Assembly (NCBI GenBank): GCA_040757835.1 | Contig: JBFLWJ010000025.1 | Coordinates: 1-40,844, forward strand | Origin: Actinomycetota bacterium | Lineage (GTDB): Bacteria; Actinomycetota; Geothermincolia; Geothermincolales; RBG-13-55-18 | Reading direction: 5' to 3' | DNA length: 40,844 nucleotides | Part shown: piece after piece, positions 7,076 to 15,597 of the stretch | Numbering within the stretch: the first letter of the stretch is position 1 | How the letters are laid out: the number at the start of each line of letters is the position of its first letter | Position numbers and translations under genes: made by a program | The notes under the pieces: model-generated | Database searches by the model: none | Told to the model about the DNA's origin: nothing | The model's input: only the letters and a program-made list of their open reading frames with translations

Positions 7076-8458
7076 TTACTCGACCTTCTGCCCTTCCTTG
7101 ACCTTCGACACCCCTTCGACCACCACGCGTTCGCCCTCATCGAGACCGGAGACGATCTCGACCCATTCCTCCGTCCTGTCCCCGGCGTCGACCTCCCGGC
7201 GGTACGCCTTTCCTCCCTCGACCACGAAGACGTATTCCGAGCCGTCCTCCGAGAAGACCGCGGTGATGGGAACGGCGACCACGTCGCTCTTGCTCAGCAC
7301 CTTGATGTCCACGGTCGCGTTATATCCCAGGCGCAGGGGGATGTCCGTGCGGTCCATCTGCACCACCACCGGGAAGACCGTGGTCCCCGAAGAACCTGTC
7401 TGCGACCTCACCCCCACCTGGGTCACCTTGCCGCTGAAGGTGACGTCCGGATAGGCGTCGAGGTAGATCTCCACCGTCTGGCCCTCCCGGACGTTGGGGA
7501 TATCCGCCTCCTCCACCTCCGCCATCACCCGCATGTCCTGCAGGTCGACGATCTGGAAAGCGGCCTGACCGGCGGCCAGTTTCGACCCCACCTTGAGCTC
7601 CGCGCCGGTTTCGCCTCCCCCGCCGAGCAGGCCGCTCAGGTCGCCCCCCAGCAGCCCGCTCAGGGAGCCCAGGCTCGACGTCAGCGAGCCGAGCCCGCCG
7701 AGCATCTCGGTGAGTATGTCCGAGGACATCAGGCCCGCGGGCTCCGCGTAGATCACGTATCCGGACACCGGCGCGGTGATATTGGGGCTCTTGGTGCCCT
7801 CCATCACCCGCCGGTAATCGTATCCGGCGGCCTCCACGCGTGCCGCGTCCGCGGCGGCCGCACTGGAAGGGTACCCGGAGTAGGAGATGCTCGGTATCCC
7901 CGGGCGGGACTCCGCCGCCTGCACGAACTGCTGCCTCTCCTCGGCCAGCAAAGCCTTTAAGAACTCCTGCTGCTCCGGAGGGAGAAACGGCAGCAGCGCC
8001 GGCACCATGTCGTACAGGTCCAGGACCATCTGGTCTATCTGCCCCTGCATCTCCACGAACACCTGGGAGGCGGCTTCTATGCCTTCATACAGGGCGGTGG
8101 AGTTGGCCCACTGGCCCGCGAGGATATCACCTATGGAGGCGCTGGTGAGGTAGTCGGCCTCGGCCTGTGCCGCTTGGGCCTGCAACTCCGTTTCGTCCAA
8201 GGTGGCCAGGACGTCGCCGGCGTTCACGTAATCGCCCTCCTTCACGGGGAGCGCCGCGATTGTCCCGCCCACCAGGGGCACGACATCCGTGGGCTGGGCG
8301 GGCTCCAGCGAACCGATGGCGGAGACCACCTTGCTCACATCGCTCCGGGTGACCTCGTCCACGCGTACGCCCTCCACCGATCCCCCGAAACACCCCGCGC
8401 AGAGGATAGCCGCCATGGCCAGCGAGAGAAACGCTCCCACCCTTGCCGTTTTTTTCAT
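7076..8458 (-). CDS. HlyD/MacA-like efflux adaptor lipoprotein
   Basis: 460-residue membrane-fusion (adaptor) protein that would link an inner-membrane transporter to the outside. A lipoprotein signal peptide ends at LCAGC, with Cys22 as the lipidated residue. A biotinyl-lipoyl-like half follows (GGTIAALPVKEGDYVNAGD), then a helical region of about 130 residues, the second lipoyl half (TAPVSGYV) and beta-barrel segments (GQTVEIYLDAYP, VPITAVF). An unusual Gly/Leu/Ser-rich insert sits near residues 250-275 (LSGLLGG repeated). MacA-type proteins usually neighbour an ABC permease and ATPase; neither is in the window. The promoter at 8519-8547 and operator at 8494-8513 suggest repression by an unlinked regulator. 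Confidence 0.85.
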   Translation of the reverse strand: MKKTARVGAFLSLAMAAILCAGCFGGSVEGVRVDEVTRSDVSKVVSAIGSLEPAQPTDVVPLVGGTIAALPVKEGDYVNAGDVLATLDETELQAQAAQAEADYLTSASIGDILAGQWANSTALYEGIEAASQVFVEMQGQIDQMVLDLYDMVPALLPFLPPEQQEFLKALLAEERQQFVQAAESRPGIPSISYSGYPSSAAAADAARVEAAGYDYRRVMEGTKSPNITAPVSGYVIYAEPAGLMSSDILTEMLGGLGSLTSSLGSLSGLLGGDLSGLLGGGGETGAELKVGSKLAAGQAAFQIVDLQDMRVMAEVEEADIPNVREGQTVEIYLDAYPDVTFSGKVTQVGVRSQTGSSGTTVFPVVVQMDRTDIPLRLGYNATVDIKVLSKSDVVAVPITAVFSEDGSEYVFVVEGGKAYRREVDAGDRTEEWVEIVSGLDEGERVVVEGVSKVKEGQKVE

Positions 8459-8493
8459 CCCGTCCTCACCCGTGGTCTATGGGTAATAACACA

Positions 8494-8547
8494 GCACGGC
8501 TAGTGTGCCGTGCACCTAAATATATATCCGTCGCTGTTGTGCGTCAA
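8494..8547 (-). promoter_or_regulatory. Promoter with palindromic operator upstream of the HlyD gene
   Basis: -35 TTGACG (8542-8547), 17-bp spacer, -10 TATATT (8519-8524). A perfect dyad GCACGGC-TAGTGT-GCCGTGC (8494-8513) starts 5 bp after the -10 and covers the expected start site. This is the typical position of a TetR-type or similar repressor site. Confidence 0.7.
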
Positions 8548-8586
8548 TGCAACCCTGTCACGACAGGAGCGGGAGGGAAGCCCCGC

Positions 8587-10485
8587 TCATGCGAGCATGA
8601 ATAAGCTGCTCGCGAGCCAGCCAAGGGGAAGCCGCCCGCTCGGTATGGGCGCCGCGGCGGGCTCGCTGATGAAGAGGTTCCAGTTGTAGCTGGCGGCGCA
8701 GAAGAAGGCCACCCCGAGGACGGCGCTGAAGCAGATCAGGAAGGTCAGCAGCCTGCCCCATCCGCGTGGGGGTGCGATAAAGCCGGCCAGCACGAGTAAC
8801 GCTCCGGCCCCCGTTATGATCCACATGGAGAGCCCGGCCCCGGCATTGGCGGGGTTTCCGAAGAACATCCCGCTCAACCCCAGCGCGGGATCGACGTCTA
8901 TCCCCATCTGCCGCAAGGGGAGCAGGGCCTGGAAGAACATGTACGCCGCGGGCAGCAGCATCAGGCAGCCGGACAGGATGAACATGGGGCCCCTGCCCAC
9001 CCGTACGGCCAGGAACACCAGGGCCAGGGCCAGGGCTATGGACACCACCAGGCCCACGGTGAAGAACTCCGCCCCCTCGTAGGGAAGGATGCCCGGCCCG
9101 CCGAGCAGGTCGGTCCTTCCGGGGGTGTAGGCCCCCTGGTGTGAGAAGATCGCGATATCCAGGCCTTTCTTCCAGGTGAAGGAATCCAGCACGTAAGAGA
9201 GGGCCACGGAGACCGCCCCCGCCCCGATGGCCAGGAGCGCGAGGACGTCGGCGGCGCCGAAGGCCTTCTCTCCCCTCAGGCTGCCCGCCCGCGGCTGCGC
9301 GCCCGCGGTATAGGCGGCGGGTACCGCCGCGCCGGCCTGGGCCGCCGGGGGCAGCACCGCGGTCTGCTGCGGCGCCGGCTGGGCAGCGGCGGGCCGGGGT
9401 GCCGTGGGCGGCCGGGCCCCGGTCAGGGGCAGGGCGCTGCCACATTCCTGGCAGTACATGTTCCCCTCGGGGTTGGGCGCGTAGCACTCCGGGCACACCG
9501 ACCTTCTCTCACGCGCGGTCGCTGCCGCAGGCGCGACCACCGGGGCCATGGACTGGGTGCTCTCCTGGCTCTGCGTTGGGGCCGGCGCGGCCAGGACCGT
9601 GGCGGATGGTTCATCCGGGGGCGGCGCGACGCGGGGCGCGGCCGTCCCGAGGTCCGCCTCGGGCGGAATATAGTACGCGGGCCTTGGGGGCGGTGGCGCT
9701 GGCGGAGGAGAAACCTCGGGGACCGGCGGTGCCGCCATGGAAGGAAGGGGGGCGGTGGCCCCGTCGGGGGCGCCCGCGGGGGCCGCTGCCGGGGGCGGCA
9801 CGGTGCCTATCTCCTCCACCACGGACCGGGACGCGGCTGGCGGCTGAGGCGCCGGGGGGGCGGGCGTTACCACACCTATCTCCTCCACCACGGACCGGGA
9901 CGCTGCCGCTGCCGGGGGCGGCACGGGCGTGGCTGCCGCCGACGGGAGGGGAGCGGTGAGGCCCGCCGGGGCTTCCTGGGGCGGAGCCGGTGCCGCCGCG
10001 GGAGGAAGCGGGACGGTGGCCCCGTCGGGGGCGCCCGCGGGGGCCGCTGCCGGGGGCGGCGGCGCTGTCGGCGGGGATTGCTGCTCTGCCGGGGGCGGCG
10101 GGGCGGCGTTGAAGACGAAGCCGCCGGGAGAGGTCACCAGGCTGTCCTCTGTGGCCGTAGCGCGCGCCGCCTCCGGGGGCGGAACTTCCTGCGCCACCTC
10201 CGGGGGCGGAACCACCTGCGCCGCGGGGGACGGAACCACCTGCGCCACCGCGGGGGGCGGAACTTCCTGTGCCGCCGCGGGCTCGGGCGGACCGGCCTCG
10301 GCGGCGGCCTGAGTGCCCATGCTCTCCCTCAGGAAACCGGGCATCGCGGGCGCCCCGCCGGCCTGCGGGCCGACCCTCTCCTTCTTCTCCAGCTGCGAGA
10401 AGGGCACGTCGGGAAGAGGTCCTCCGCACGACATGCAGAAGACCGCGTCGGGCTTGTTCTCGGCTCCGCAAGCTGGGCATTCCAT
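8587..10485 (-). CDS. Membrane protein with two zinc ribbons and a Pro/Ala-rich linker
   Basis: 632 residues, no family recognised. A zinc ribbon lies at the N terminus (CPACG, then CMSCG). About 300 residues of Pro/Ala-rich, probably disordered sequence follow, then a second ribbon (CPECY, CQECG) near residue 340. The C-terminal 230 residues have about five membrane segments. The disordered part contains two copies of SRSVVEEIG followed by V/T-x-P, and two copies of an APAGAPDGAT-x-PLP segment, which look like short binding motifs. The ATG at 10485 and an in-frame TTG at 10491 are both possible starts after GGAAAGG. The zinc-finger plus membrane layout is shared with the two CPBP proteins upstream. 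The gene has its own promoter at 10534-10562. Confidence 0.8.
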   Translation of the reverse strand: MECPACGAENKPDAVFCMSCGGPLPDVPFSQLEKKERVGPQAGGAPAMPGFLRESMGTQAAAEAGPPEPAAAQEVPPPAVAQVVPSPAAQVVPPPEVAQEVPPPEAARATATEDSLVTSPGGFVFNAAPPPPAEQQSPPTAPPPPAAAPAGAPDGATVPLPPAAAPAPPQEAPAGLTAPLPSAAATPVPPPAAAASRSVVEEIGVVTPAPPAPQPPAASRSVVEEIGTVPPPAAAPAGAPDGATAPLPSMAAPPVPEVSPPPAPPPPRPAYYIPPEADLGTAAPRVAPPPDEPSATVLAAPAPTQSQESTQSMAPVVAPAAATARERRSVCPECYAPNPEGNMYCQECGSALPLTGARPPTAPRPAAAQPAPQQTAVLPPAAQAGAAVPAAYTAGAQPRAGSLRGEKAFGAADVLALLAIGAGAVSVALSYVLDSFTWKKGLDIAIFSHQGAYTPGRTDLLGGPGILPYEGAEFFTVGLVVSIALALALVFLAVRVGRGPMFILSGCLMLLPAAYMFFQALLPLRQMGIDVDPALGLSGMFFGNPANAGAGLSMWIITGAGALLVLAGFIAPPRGWGRLLTFLICFSAVLGVAFFCAASYNWNLFISEPAAAPIPSGRLPLGWLASSLFMLA

Positions 10486-10533
10486 GACCAACCGACCTTT
10501 CCTCCGTGCCCGGTCCGCCTTCGTTCACCGTCT

Positions 10534-10562
10534 ATAATAGACCCTACCAGGGATGTTGTTAA
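10534..10562 (-). promoter_or_regulatory. Promoter of the double zinc-ribbon gene
   Basis: TTAACA (10557-10562), 17-bp spacer, TATTAT (10534-10539), about 50 bp upstream of the start codon. The -10 lies in a small dyad GTCTATTATAGAC. Confidence 0.55.
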
Positions 10563-10680
10563 CCGCGGGGGGCGGCGTGCCGGCCGCCTCCCGTGCCATA
10601 TCCGCCGTCAATTATGATTTTCCCCAGGCGGCGAAATATCCTTTCGCGCTTCTAACGTTTTTACGCGCCGGGCGCGCTCC

Positions 10681-11832
10681 TCAAGAGCTCCAGATGGCCA
10701 CCAGGGGGAGGAAGAAAGCGACGAAATTATTGATGGCATGGGCGGTGATGGGCGACCAGAGGTTGTCGTTGTATTCGTACAGAAGGCAGAAGATGACTCC
10801 CGCCAGGGTCCTTCCGATGAGCCCGAAGACACTGAAATGGACGGCCGAGAAGAGGAAGCCGTTGAGAAAGACGGCTCCCCACAGGCCGATGCGGCCGCGC
10901 ATGGCGGGATAGAGGTAGCCGCGGAAGAACAGCTCCTCGCATATGGGGGCGGCGATGACTATGATGACCCCGGCGACGAGCATGTCCAGCCCGGTAACGT
11001 CCTTCACGTTGACGTCGAAGAAGCCCTGCAACCACCTCTCGACGCTCGCCAGGCCTCCGAACACCCCCTGGGATATCAGGCCGCTGGCGACGGCGAGCCA
11101 GAAGGCCAGGGAACCCCCGATGAAGCCCAGGCCCAGGCTTGCGGGCAGGTTGCGGGAGTGCAGGCCCAACTCCTCTAAGGCGTTTCCGTAGCGCGACACG
11201 GCGATGAAGGCGAAGGCCAGCGTGGACGAGTAGAGCAGCAGGGAGACCAGGAGCTGGGCCGCTCCCACGGATATCTCGTCACCCTGGCGCATCATGTAGG
11301 TCATGACGCCGTTGAGGATGAAGGGAAAAGGCAGGAACGCCAGTGCCGGCCACAGTTTCCACGGGGTGAAGGCCCGCAGCGGCGCCTGCCGGGACCAGGT
11401 GGCCGGGTCCCCCCGCCTCGGCTCCCCCTTCCCCGGTATGTACACGGTGTGAAAGCACCTCTCGCATACGCGCTTGCTCCCCACCATCCTCTGGCATCCC
11501 GCGCAGATGAGGGCGCCGCAGGCGCTGCACCTCGTGACCGCCCTCACGCCGGGATGGAACGCGCAGGTAGCTACCAGGTGGGCCGAGACCGGCGCGCCCG
11601 GGACCGAGGCGGGGGCCGTGATGGGTGGAGGCGCCGCTGCGGGGACCGCCGCCTGGGGGGGCGCGGCGTCCTGCGCCGGAGGTGTGGGCTGCTCCAGCCG
11701 CGCGCACTCCGCGCAGAAGGCGCGCGAGGACACCTCGACGATACATTGCGGGCACAGGTACCTGCCGCAGGCCGAGCAACGGGCCATAGCCGGGCTCTCA
11801 GGGTGCGTTTCGCAACGCGGCCTCTGCATCAT
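10681..11832 (-). CDS. CPBP intramembrane metalloprotease with two N-terminal B-box-like zinc fingers
   Basis: 383 residues. Residues 1-50 and about 85-130 each hold a B-box-like Cys/His finger (CETHPESPAMARCSACG... and CAFHPGVRAVTRCSACG...), separated by a Pro/Ala-rich stretch. About eight membrane segments follow with the CPBP (Abi, type II CAAX-protease-like) motifs EELFFRGYLYP, SAVHF and HAINN, so the catalytic Glu-Glu and His residues are intact. CPBP proteins cleave or regulate membrane proteins; the substrate here is unknown. I chose the ATG at 11832, which follows GGAGGGACAAAAGCA, over an in-frame GTG at 11859. It is a divergent paralogue of the next gene upstream and lies 49 bp after it, probably in the lysC-asd operon. 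Confidence 0.88.
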   Translation of the reverse strand: MMQRPRCETHPESPAMARCSACGRYLCPQCIVEVSSRAFCAECARLEQPTPPAQDAAPPQAAVPAAAPPPITAPASVPGAPVSAHLVATCAFHPGVRAVTRCSACGALICAGCQRMVGSKRVCERCFHTVYIPGKGEPRRGDPATWSRQAPLRAFTPWKLWPALAFLPFPFILNGVMTYMMRQGDEISVGAAQLLVSLLLYSSTLAFAFIAVSRYGNALEELGLHSRNLPASLGLGFIGGSLAFWLAVASGLISQGVFGGLASVERWLQGFFDVNVKDVTGLDMLVAGVIIVIAAPICEELFFRGYLYPAMRGRIGLWGAVFLNGFLFSAVHFSVFGLIGRTLAGVIFCLLYEYNDNLWSPITAHAINNFVAFFLPLVAIWSS

Positions 11833-11881
11833 TGCTTTTGTCCCTCCGTCTGGTTCCACACGGATATTATCGGCAGAACCG

Positions 11882-12880
11882 TTACCATCCTGCTAACAGA
11901 CTCAAGGCGATCACCACCAGGTTATAGAGAGAATGGGCGATCATGGGCGCCACCAGCGAATCGGTCTTCTCGTAGAGGAAGGCCAGCACTATCCCCACCA
12001 GGATCAGGGAGAGCATGGACAGGGGCACGAAGTGGATGACGCCGAAGATGGCGCCGTTGAGGACGATGGCCGCGGTGGGGCCAAGGCGGCGGCGCAGGGC
12101 GGGGTAGAAGAGGCCCCGGAAAAAGAGCTCCTCGAAGACGGGGGCCAGGACGACCACCACCACGATGACCAGGACCAGGTAGCCGCCACCCAGGTCCTGC
12201 AGGCGTTCGGTCTCCCCGGAGACCGGGGCGCGCCCCGCCAGGAGGTAAAAGATGAAGTAGACGAGGAAGAAGGCCCCGTAACTGGAGGCCAGGGCCACCA
12301 GGGAGCCCACGGTCCCGAAGGCCAGGGTGCGTTTAGGGTTGCCCCACCGCAGGCCCAGCTCATCCCGCCCGCGGCCGTGGCGGCGGAGGACGAACCAGAT
12401 GCTAGCGGCGATGAGAGGACAGAAGACGAGGGCATAGGCGAGGTAGTTGAAGAAGAGCGAGTCCTCCGTGAAGACATAGAGGACTATCCCCACCAGGTTG
12501 TAGAGGCCGAAGATGACCAGGAAGGCGACGAAGACCTCGAGGAGCCCCCAGTCCGCGCGCCACCACCGCCTCTCCCTCTCGTCGCCCGGCTCCGCCGGTT
12601 GGTAAGGGGCGGGCGGCGGTACCGGGTATGGATACGGGTATGGATATGCAGCCGGCTGGTAGGGGATGGGCGGCGGTACCGGGTATGGATACGCATACGG
12701 GGCGGGGACGTAGGGGGCGCATTCCGGACAGTAGTGGCGGAACGCGAGGAAGCGGTCGCATTCCCGGCACACCGGCCGGGCGCAGGACACGCACATGGCC
12801 GTCGCCGGTTCGGTATTATGCCAGGAACAGCGCGGGAGGTCCCTGCCCGCTCCCGCGCTTTCGCCCCCTTCCTCGGCCAT
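11882..12880 (-). CDS. CPBP intramembrane metalloprotease with one N-terminal B-box-like zinc finger
   Basis: 332 residues. A Cys/His finger occupies residues 18-55 (CSWHNTEPATAMCVSC, then CRECD and CPEC). A tyrosine/proline repeat tract rich in PYP follows (about 60-95). Seven or eight membrane segments carry EELFFRG, HF and HSLYN, the CPBP catalytic motifs, all intact. The ATG at 12880 directly follows the asd stop codon (TAG-ATG), so translation is coupled to asd. Why a membrane protease should ride behind aspartate-family biosynthesis genes is unclear; read-through expression is the simplest reading. It differs from its neighbour in having one finger instead of two. Confidence 0.88.
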   Translation of the reverse strand: MAEEGGESAGAGRDLPRCSWHNTEPATAMCVSCARPVCRECDRFLAFRHYCPECAPYVPAPYAYPYPVPPPIPYQPAAYPYPYPYPVPPPAPYQPAEPGDERERRWWRADWGLLEVFVAFLVIFGLYNLVGIVLYVFTEDSLFFNYLAYALVFCPLIAASIWFVLRRHGRGRDELGLRWGNPKRTLAFGTVGSLVALASSYGAFFLVYFIFYLLAGRAPVSGETERLQDLGGGYLVLVIVVVVVLAPVFEELFFRGLFYPALRRRLGPTAAIVLNGAIFGVIHFVPLSMLSLILVGIVLAFLYEKTDSLVAPMIAHSLYNLVVIALSLLAGW

Positions 12881-13888
12881 CTAGGTCCCCGAGATCAGTT
12901 CGGCGATCTGCACCGCGTTCAGCGCCGCCCCCTTGCGCAGGTTGTCGCTGACGATCCACAGGTTCAGGGCGCGTGGGCAGGAGAGGTCGGCGCGGATCCT
13001 GCCCACGTAACAGGGGTCCTTGCCGGCGGCGTCCAGGGCCAGCGGATAGAGGTCGTTCTCGGGGTCGTCCACCACCTCCACCCCGGGGGCGGAGGCGAGG
13101 ATGCGCCTGGCCTCGTCGGGGTCGATGGCCTCCTCGAACTCCACGTTCACCGCCTCTGAATGGCTGACGAAGACGGGCACGCGCACGGTGGTGGCCGAGA
13201 GCGGGAGGTCGGGGATGCCCATGATCTTCCTGGTCTCGTTCACCATCTTCATCTCTTCCTTGGTGTACCCGCCGGGTAAAAAGACGTCTATGTGCGGCAG
13301 GCAGTTAAAGGCGATGGCGTGGGGGTACACCCGTGGCTCCGGCTCACTTCCTTCCTGTATCTGCTTGGTCTGTATCTCCAGTTCCTCCACCGCGTCCTTG
13401 CCCGTGCCCGACACGGACTGGTAGGTGGAGACGATGACCCTGTGAATGGGGGAACGGTCGTGCAGGGGCTTGAGCACCACCACCATCTGGATGGTGGAGC
13501 AGTTGGGGTTGGCGATGATGCCGCTGTGGCCGAAGGCGTCCTCCGGGTTTACCTCGGGCACCACCAGGGGCACGTCCTCGTCCATGCGGAAAGCGCTGCT
13601 GTTGTCCACCACCACCGCGCCCGCCTGCGCCGCGATGGGGGCAAAGCGCAGCGAGATGGCGGCCCCCGCCGAGAAGAGGGCGAGGTCGATCCCCTGGAAG
13701 GAGTCCTCGTCCAGTACCTGGACCTCGATCTCCTCGCCCCGGAAGGGCAGGCGCCTTCCGCGCGAGCGTTCGGATGCGAGCAGCCGCAGTTCGGCCACGG
13801 GGAAATCCCTCTCCTCGAGGATCTCCCGCATGGCCTGGCCGACCATGCCGGTCGCTCCGACCACCGCTACCCTGTATTCCCTGTCCAT
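12881..13888 (-). CDS. asd: Aspartate-semialdehyde dehydrogenase
   Basis: 335 residues, normal length. It reduces aspartyl phosphate to aspartate semialdehyde with NADPH, the second step of lysine, threonine, methionine and diaminopimelate synthesis. GATGMVG (11-17) is the NADP loop. Cys130 in NPNCST is the catalytic nucleophile and His243 in VSHSE the general acid/base. The start is ATG at 13888 after GGAGAG, 7 bp after the lysC stop, so the two form one operon in pathway order. Confidence 0.97.
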   Translation of the reverse strand: MDREYRVAVVGATGMVGQAMREILEERDFPVAELRLLASERSRGRRLPFRGEEIEVQVLDEDSFQGIDLALFSAGAAISLRFAPIAAQAGAVVVDNSSAFRMDEDVPLVVPEVNPEDAFGHSGIIANPNCSTIQMVVVLKPLHDRSPIHRVIVSTYQSVSGTGKDAVEELEIQTKQIQEGSEPEPRVYPHAIAFNCLPHIDVFLPGGYTKEEMKMVNETRKIMGIPDLPLSATTVRVPVFVSHSEAVNVEFEEAIDPDEARRILASAPGVEVVDDPENDLYPLALDAAGKDPCYVGRIRADLSCPRALNLWIVSDNLRKGAALNAVQIAELISGT

Positions 13889-13895
13889 CTCTCTC

Positions 13896-15128
13896 CTAGG
13901 CCCTCATCACCACGCCCTTGTCCAGGCCGAACTTCTTGTGGATAGCCCTCACCGCCTTCTTCACGTCGTCGGCCTGGATGACGCAGCTTATCTTGATGGT
14001 CGACGTGCTGATCATCTCGATATTGATGTCGTTCTCAGCCAGGGCGCTGAACATGTCCGCCGCGACCCCCGGGTGGGTGCGCATCCCCGCCCCCACCAGG
14101 CTCACCTTGGCGATGCTCTCGTCGACGGCCACTCCGCCCGCTCCCAGCTCCTTCGCCACCCGCTCGCTTATCTCGGCGGCCTTCCTCAGGTCGTTCTGCC
14201 CGACCGTGAACGAGATGTCCGTTTTCTGGTCCTCGCTCACGTTTTGGATGATCATATCCACGTTTATGTTCTCCGCCGCCAGCGCCTGGAACAGCCCCGC
14301 CGCCACTCCGGGGCGGTCGGGGACATCGAAGACCGTTACCTTGGCCTCCTCGGTCTCGTGGGTAACGCCGCTGATTATGGCCTTCTCCATGCGCTCGTCG
14401 CTCTCGGAGATCCACGTGCCCTCTTCCTCGGAAAAACTGGACCTCACATGCATCACCACCCCGTAGTTCCTCGCGAATTCCACGCTGCGCAACTGCAGCA
14501 CCTTGGCCCCCGTCGCCGCCATCTCCAGCATCTCGTCGTAGGAGATGCGGGCCAGCTTGCGCGCTTCCGGCACCAGGCGCGGATCGGCCGTGAAGACGCC
14601 GTCCACGTCGGTGTATATCTCACAGGCATCCGCCCCCAGCGCCGCCGCCAGGGCCACGGCCGTCGTGTCCGAACCTCCCCTTCCCAGAGTGGTTATCTGG
14701 TCGTCGAGGGAGACGCCCTGGAACCCGGCGACGATGACCACGCTCCCCTTCTCCAGCTCCTCGAGGATGCGCCCAACCTTGACGTCCAGGATCTTCGCCT
14801 TGGTGTGGGCGCTGTCCGTGACGATGCCCACCTGGGCCCCGGTGAAGGATATGGCCTCGTAGCCCAGCTCGTGCATGGCCATGGAGAGCAGGGCGACGGA
14901 GACCTGCTCCCCCGTGGAGAGCAGCATGTCCATCTCCCGTTCCCGCGGGACGTCGCTTATCTCGTACGCCAGTCTGACCAGGCGGTCGGTGGTGTCGCCC
15001 AGCGCGGAGATGACCACCACCACGTGGTCGCCCTTTTTCTTGGTCTCGGAGACCCGCAACGCGACGTTCTTTATCCTCTCGGTATCGGCCACGGAGGTCC
15101 CACCGAATTTCTGCACGGTTATCTTCAA
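13896..15128 (-). CDS. lysC: Aspartate kinase
   Basis: 410 residues. It phosphorylates aspartate, the committed step to lysine, threonine and methionine. The amino-acid kinase domain starts [11 protein letters not shown]; two ACT domains at the C terminus (from about residue 260) carry allosteric feedback. The start is TTG at 15128, after GGGAGAGGCGATAG; it gives the standard N terminus. The frame stays open upstream through the REP-like repeats to 15518, but those residues have no kinase similarity. Promoter TTGACA-17-TAAAAG lies 65 bp upstream. No room exists for a lysine riboswitch between promoter and start. Confidence 0.96.
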   Translation of the reverse strand: MKITVQKFGGTSVADTERIKNVALRVSETKKKGDHVVVVISALGDTTDRLVRLAYEISDVPREREMDMLLSTGEQVSVALLSMAMHELGYEAISFTGAQVGIVTDSAHTKAKILDVKVGRILEELEKGSVVIVAGFQGVSLDDQITTLGRGGSDTTAVALAAALGADACEIYTDVDGVFTADPRLVPEARKLARISYDEMLEMAATGAKVLQLRSVEFARNYGVVMHVRSSFSEEEGTWISESDERMEKAIISGVTHETEEAKVTVFDVPDRPGVAAGLFQALAAENINVDMIIQNVSEDQKTDISFTVGQNDLRKAAEISERVAKELGAGGVAVDESIAKVSLVGAGMRTHPGVAADMFSALAENDINIEMISTSTIKISCVIQADDVKKAVRAIHKKFGLDKGVVMRA

Positions 15129-15192
15129 CTCTATCGCCTCTCCCGCGCTGCTTTTATGGCTCCTTTGCAGCATTAATCCGTTTGTTATCCTT

Positions 15193-15221
15193 CTTTTACG
15201 CTCGCACCCTACCGCTGTCAA
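15193..15221 (-). promoter_or_regulatory. Promoter of lysC-asd
   Basis: Consensus -35 TTGACA (15216-15221), 17-bp spacer, -10 TAAAAG (15193-15198). It lies immediately beside the first REP-like unit. Confidence 0.65.
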
Positions 15222-15226
15222 GCCAA

Positions 15227-15315
15227 GGGTCAGGCTTCTTGTTTGTTGCGTTCCACCAGAGGCTGCTACCTCGACCCGGGCTTCAAGAATGCAAACAAGA
15301 CCTGGAATGACCCCC
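15227..15315. repeat. REP-like element, unit 1
   Basis: The first 49 bp (15227-15275) are an exact direct repeat of 15364-15412. The right end (CAAACAAGACCTGG, TGACCCCC) is an inverted, imperfect copy of the left end (GGGTCAGGCTTCTTGTTTG). This gives an 89-bp palindromic unit. No transposase is present nearby. Confidence 0.75.
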
Positions 15316-15363
15316 AAACGGAGAGCCCGGTTCTCCATGGATCCGGCGCTGGCCTGAGGTGCC

Positions 15364-15440
15364 GGGTCAGGCTTCTTGTTTGTTGCGTTCCACCAGAGGC
15401 TGCTACCTCGACATTGGCCGCACGAATGCAAGAAACAAGA
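15364..15440. repeat. REP-like element, unit 2
   Basis: Second unit, 77 bp. The left 49 bp equal unit 1; the right end AACAAGACCTGACCCCC is a better inverted copy of the left end. Units 1 and 2 lie in the same orientation 48 bp apart. The rest of 15129-15597 holds the lysC promoter and a dyad at 15521-15551, and no gene. Confidence 0.75.
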
Positions 15441-15520
15441 CCTGACCCCCAGACGACTAGAGAGCGCCAACCCTGGAAGTTCGGGCTTGCCATACCGTTT
15501 GGCCATCGATAAATCCAACC

Positions 15521-15551
15521 CCTGGCCTGTGTAACGGCGACTGGGGCCAGG
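15521..15551. repeat. Inverted repeat downstream of recR
   Basis: CCTGGCC (15521-15527) pairs with GGCCAGG (15545-15551). GATAAATCC is repeated directly on both sides (15508-15516 and 15551-15559). It lies just after recR on its strand; no clean U-run follows, so a terminator role is uncertain. Confidence 0.4.
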
Positions 15552-15597
15552 ATAAATCCTAGCCCACGGCGCTGCGCGCGCTGGCTGTTTTACGGGG

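Noticed and set aside
13446..15176. 576-codon plus-strand frame opposite lysC
   Set aside because: Shadow frame; all aspartate kinase motifs lie on the other strand.
15129..15192. Lysine riboswitch upstream of lysC
   Set aside because: Only about 65 bp separate the -10 box from the start codon, too short for that riboswitch.
15129..15518. 130-residue N-terminal extension of aspartate kinase
   Set aside because: It is translated REP-like repeat sequence and would skip the good promoter and the TTG start at 15128.
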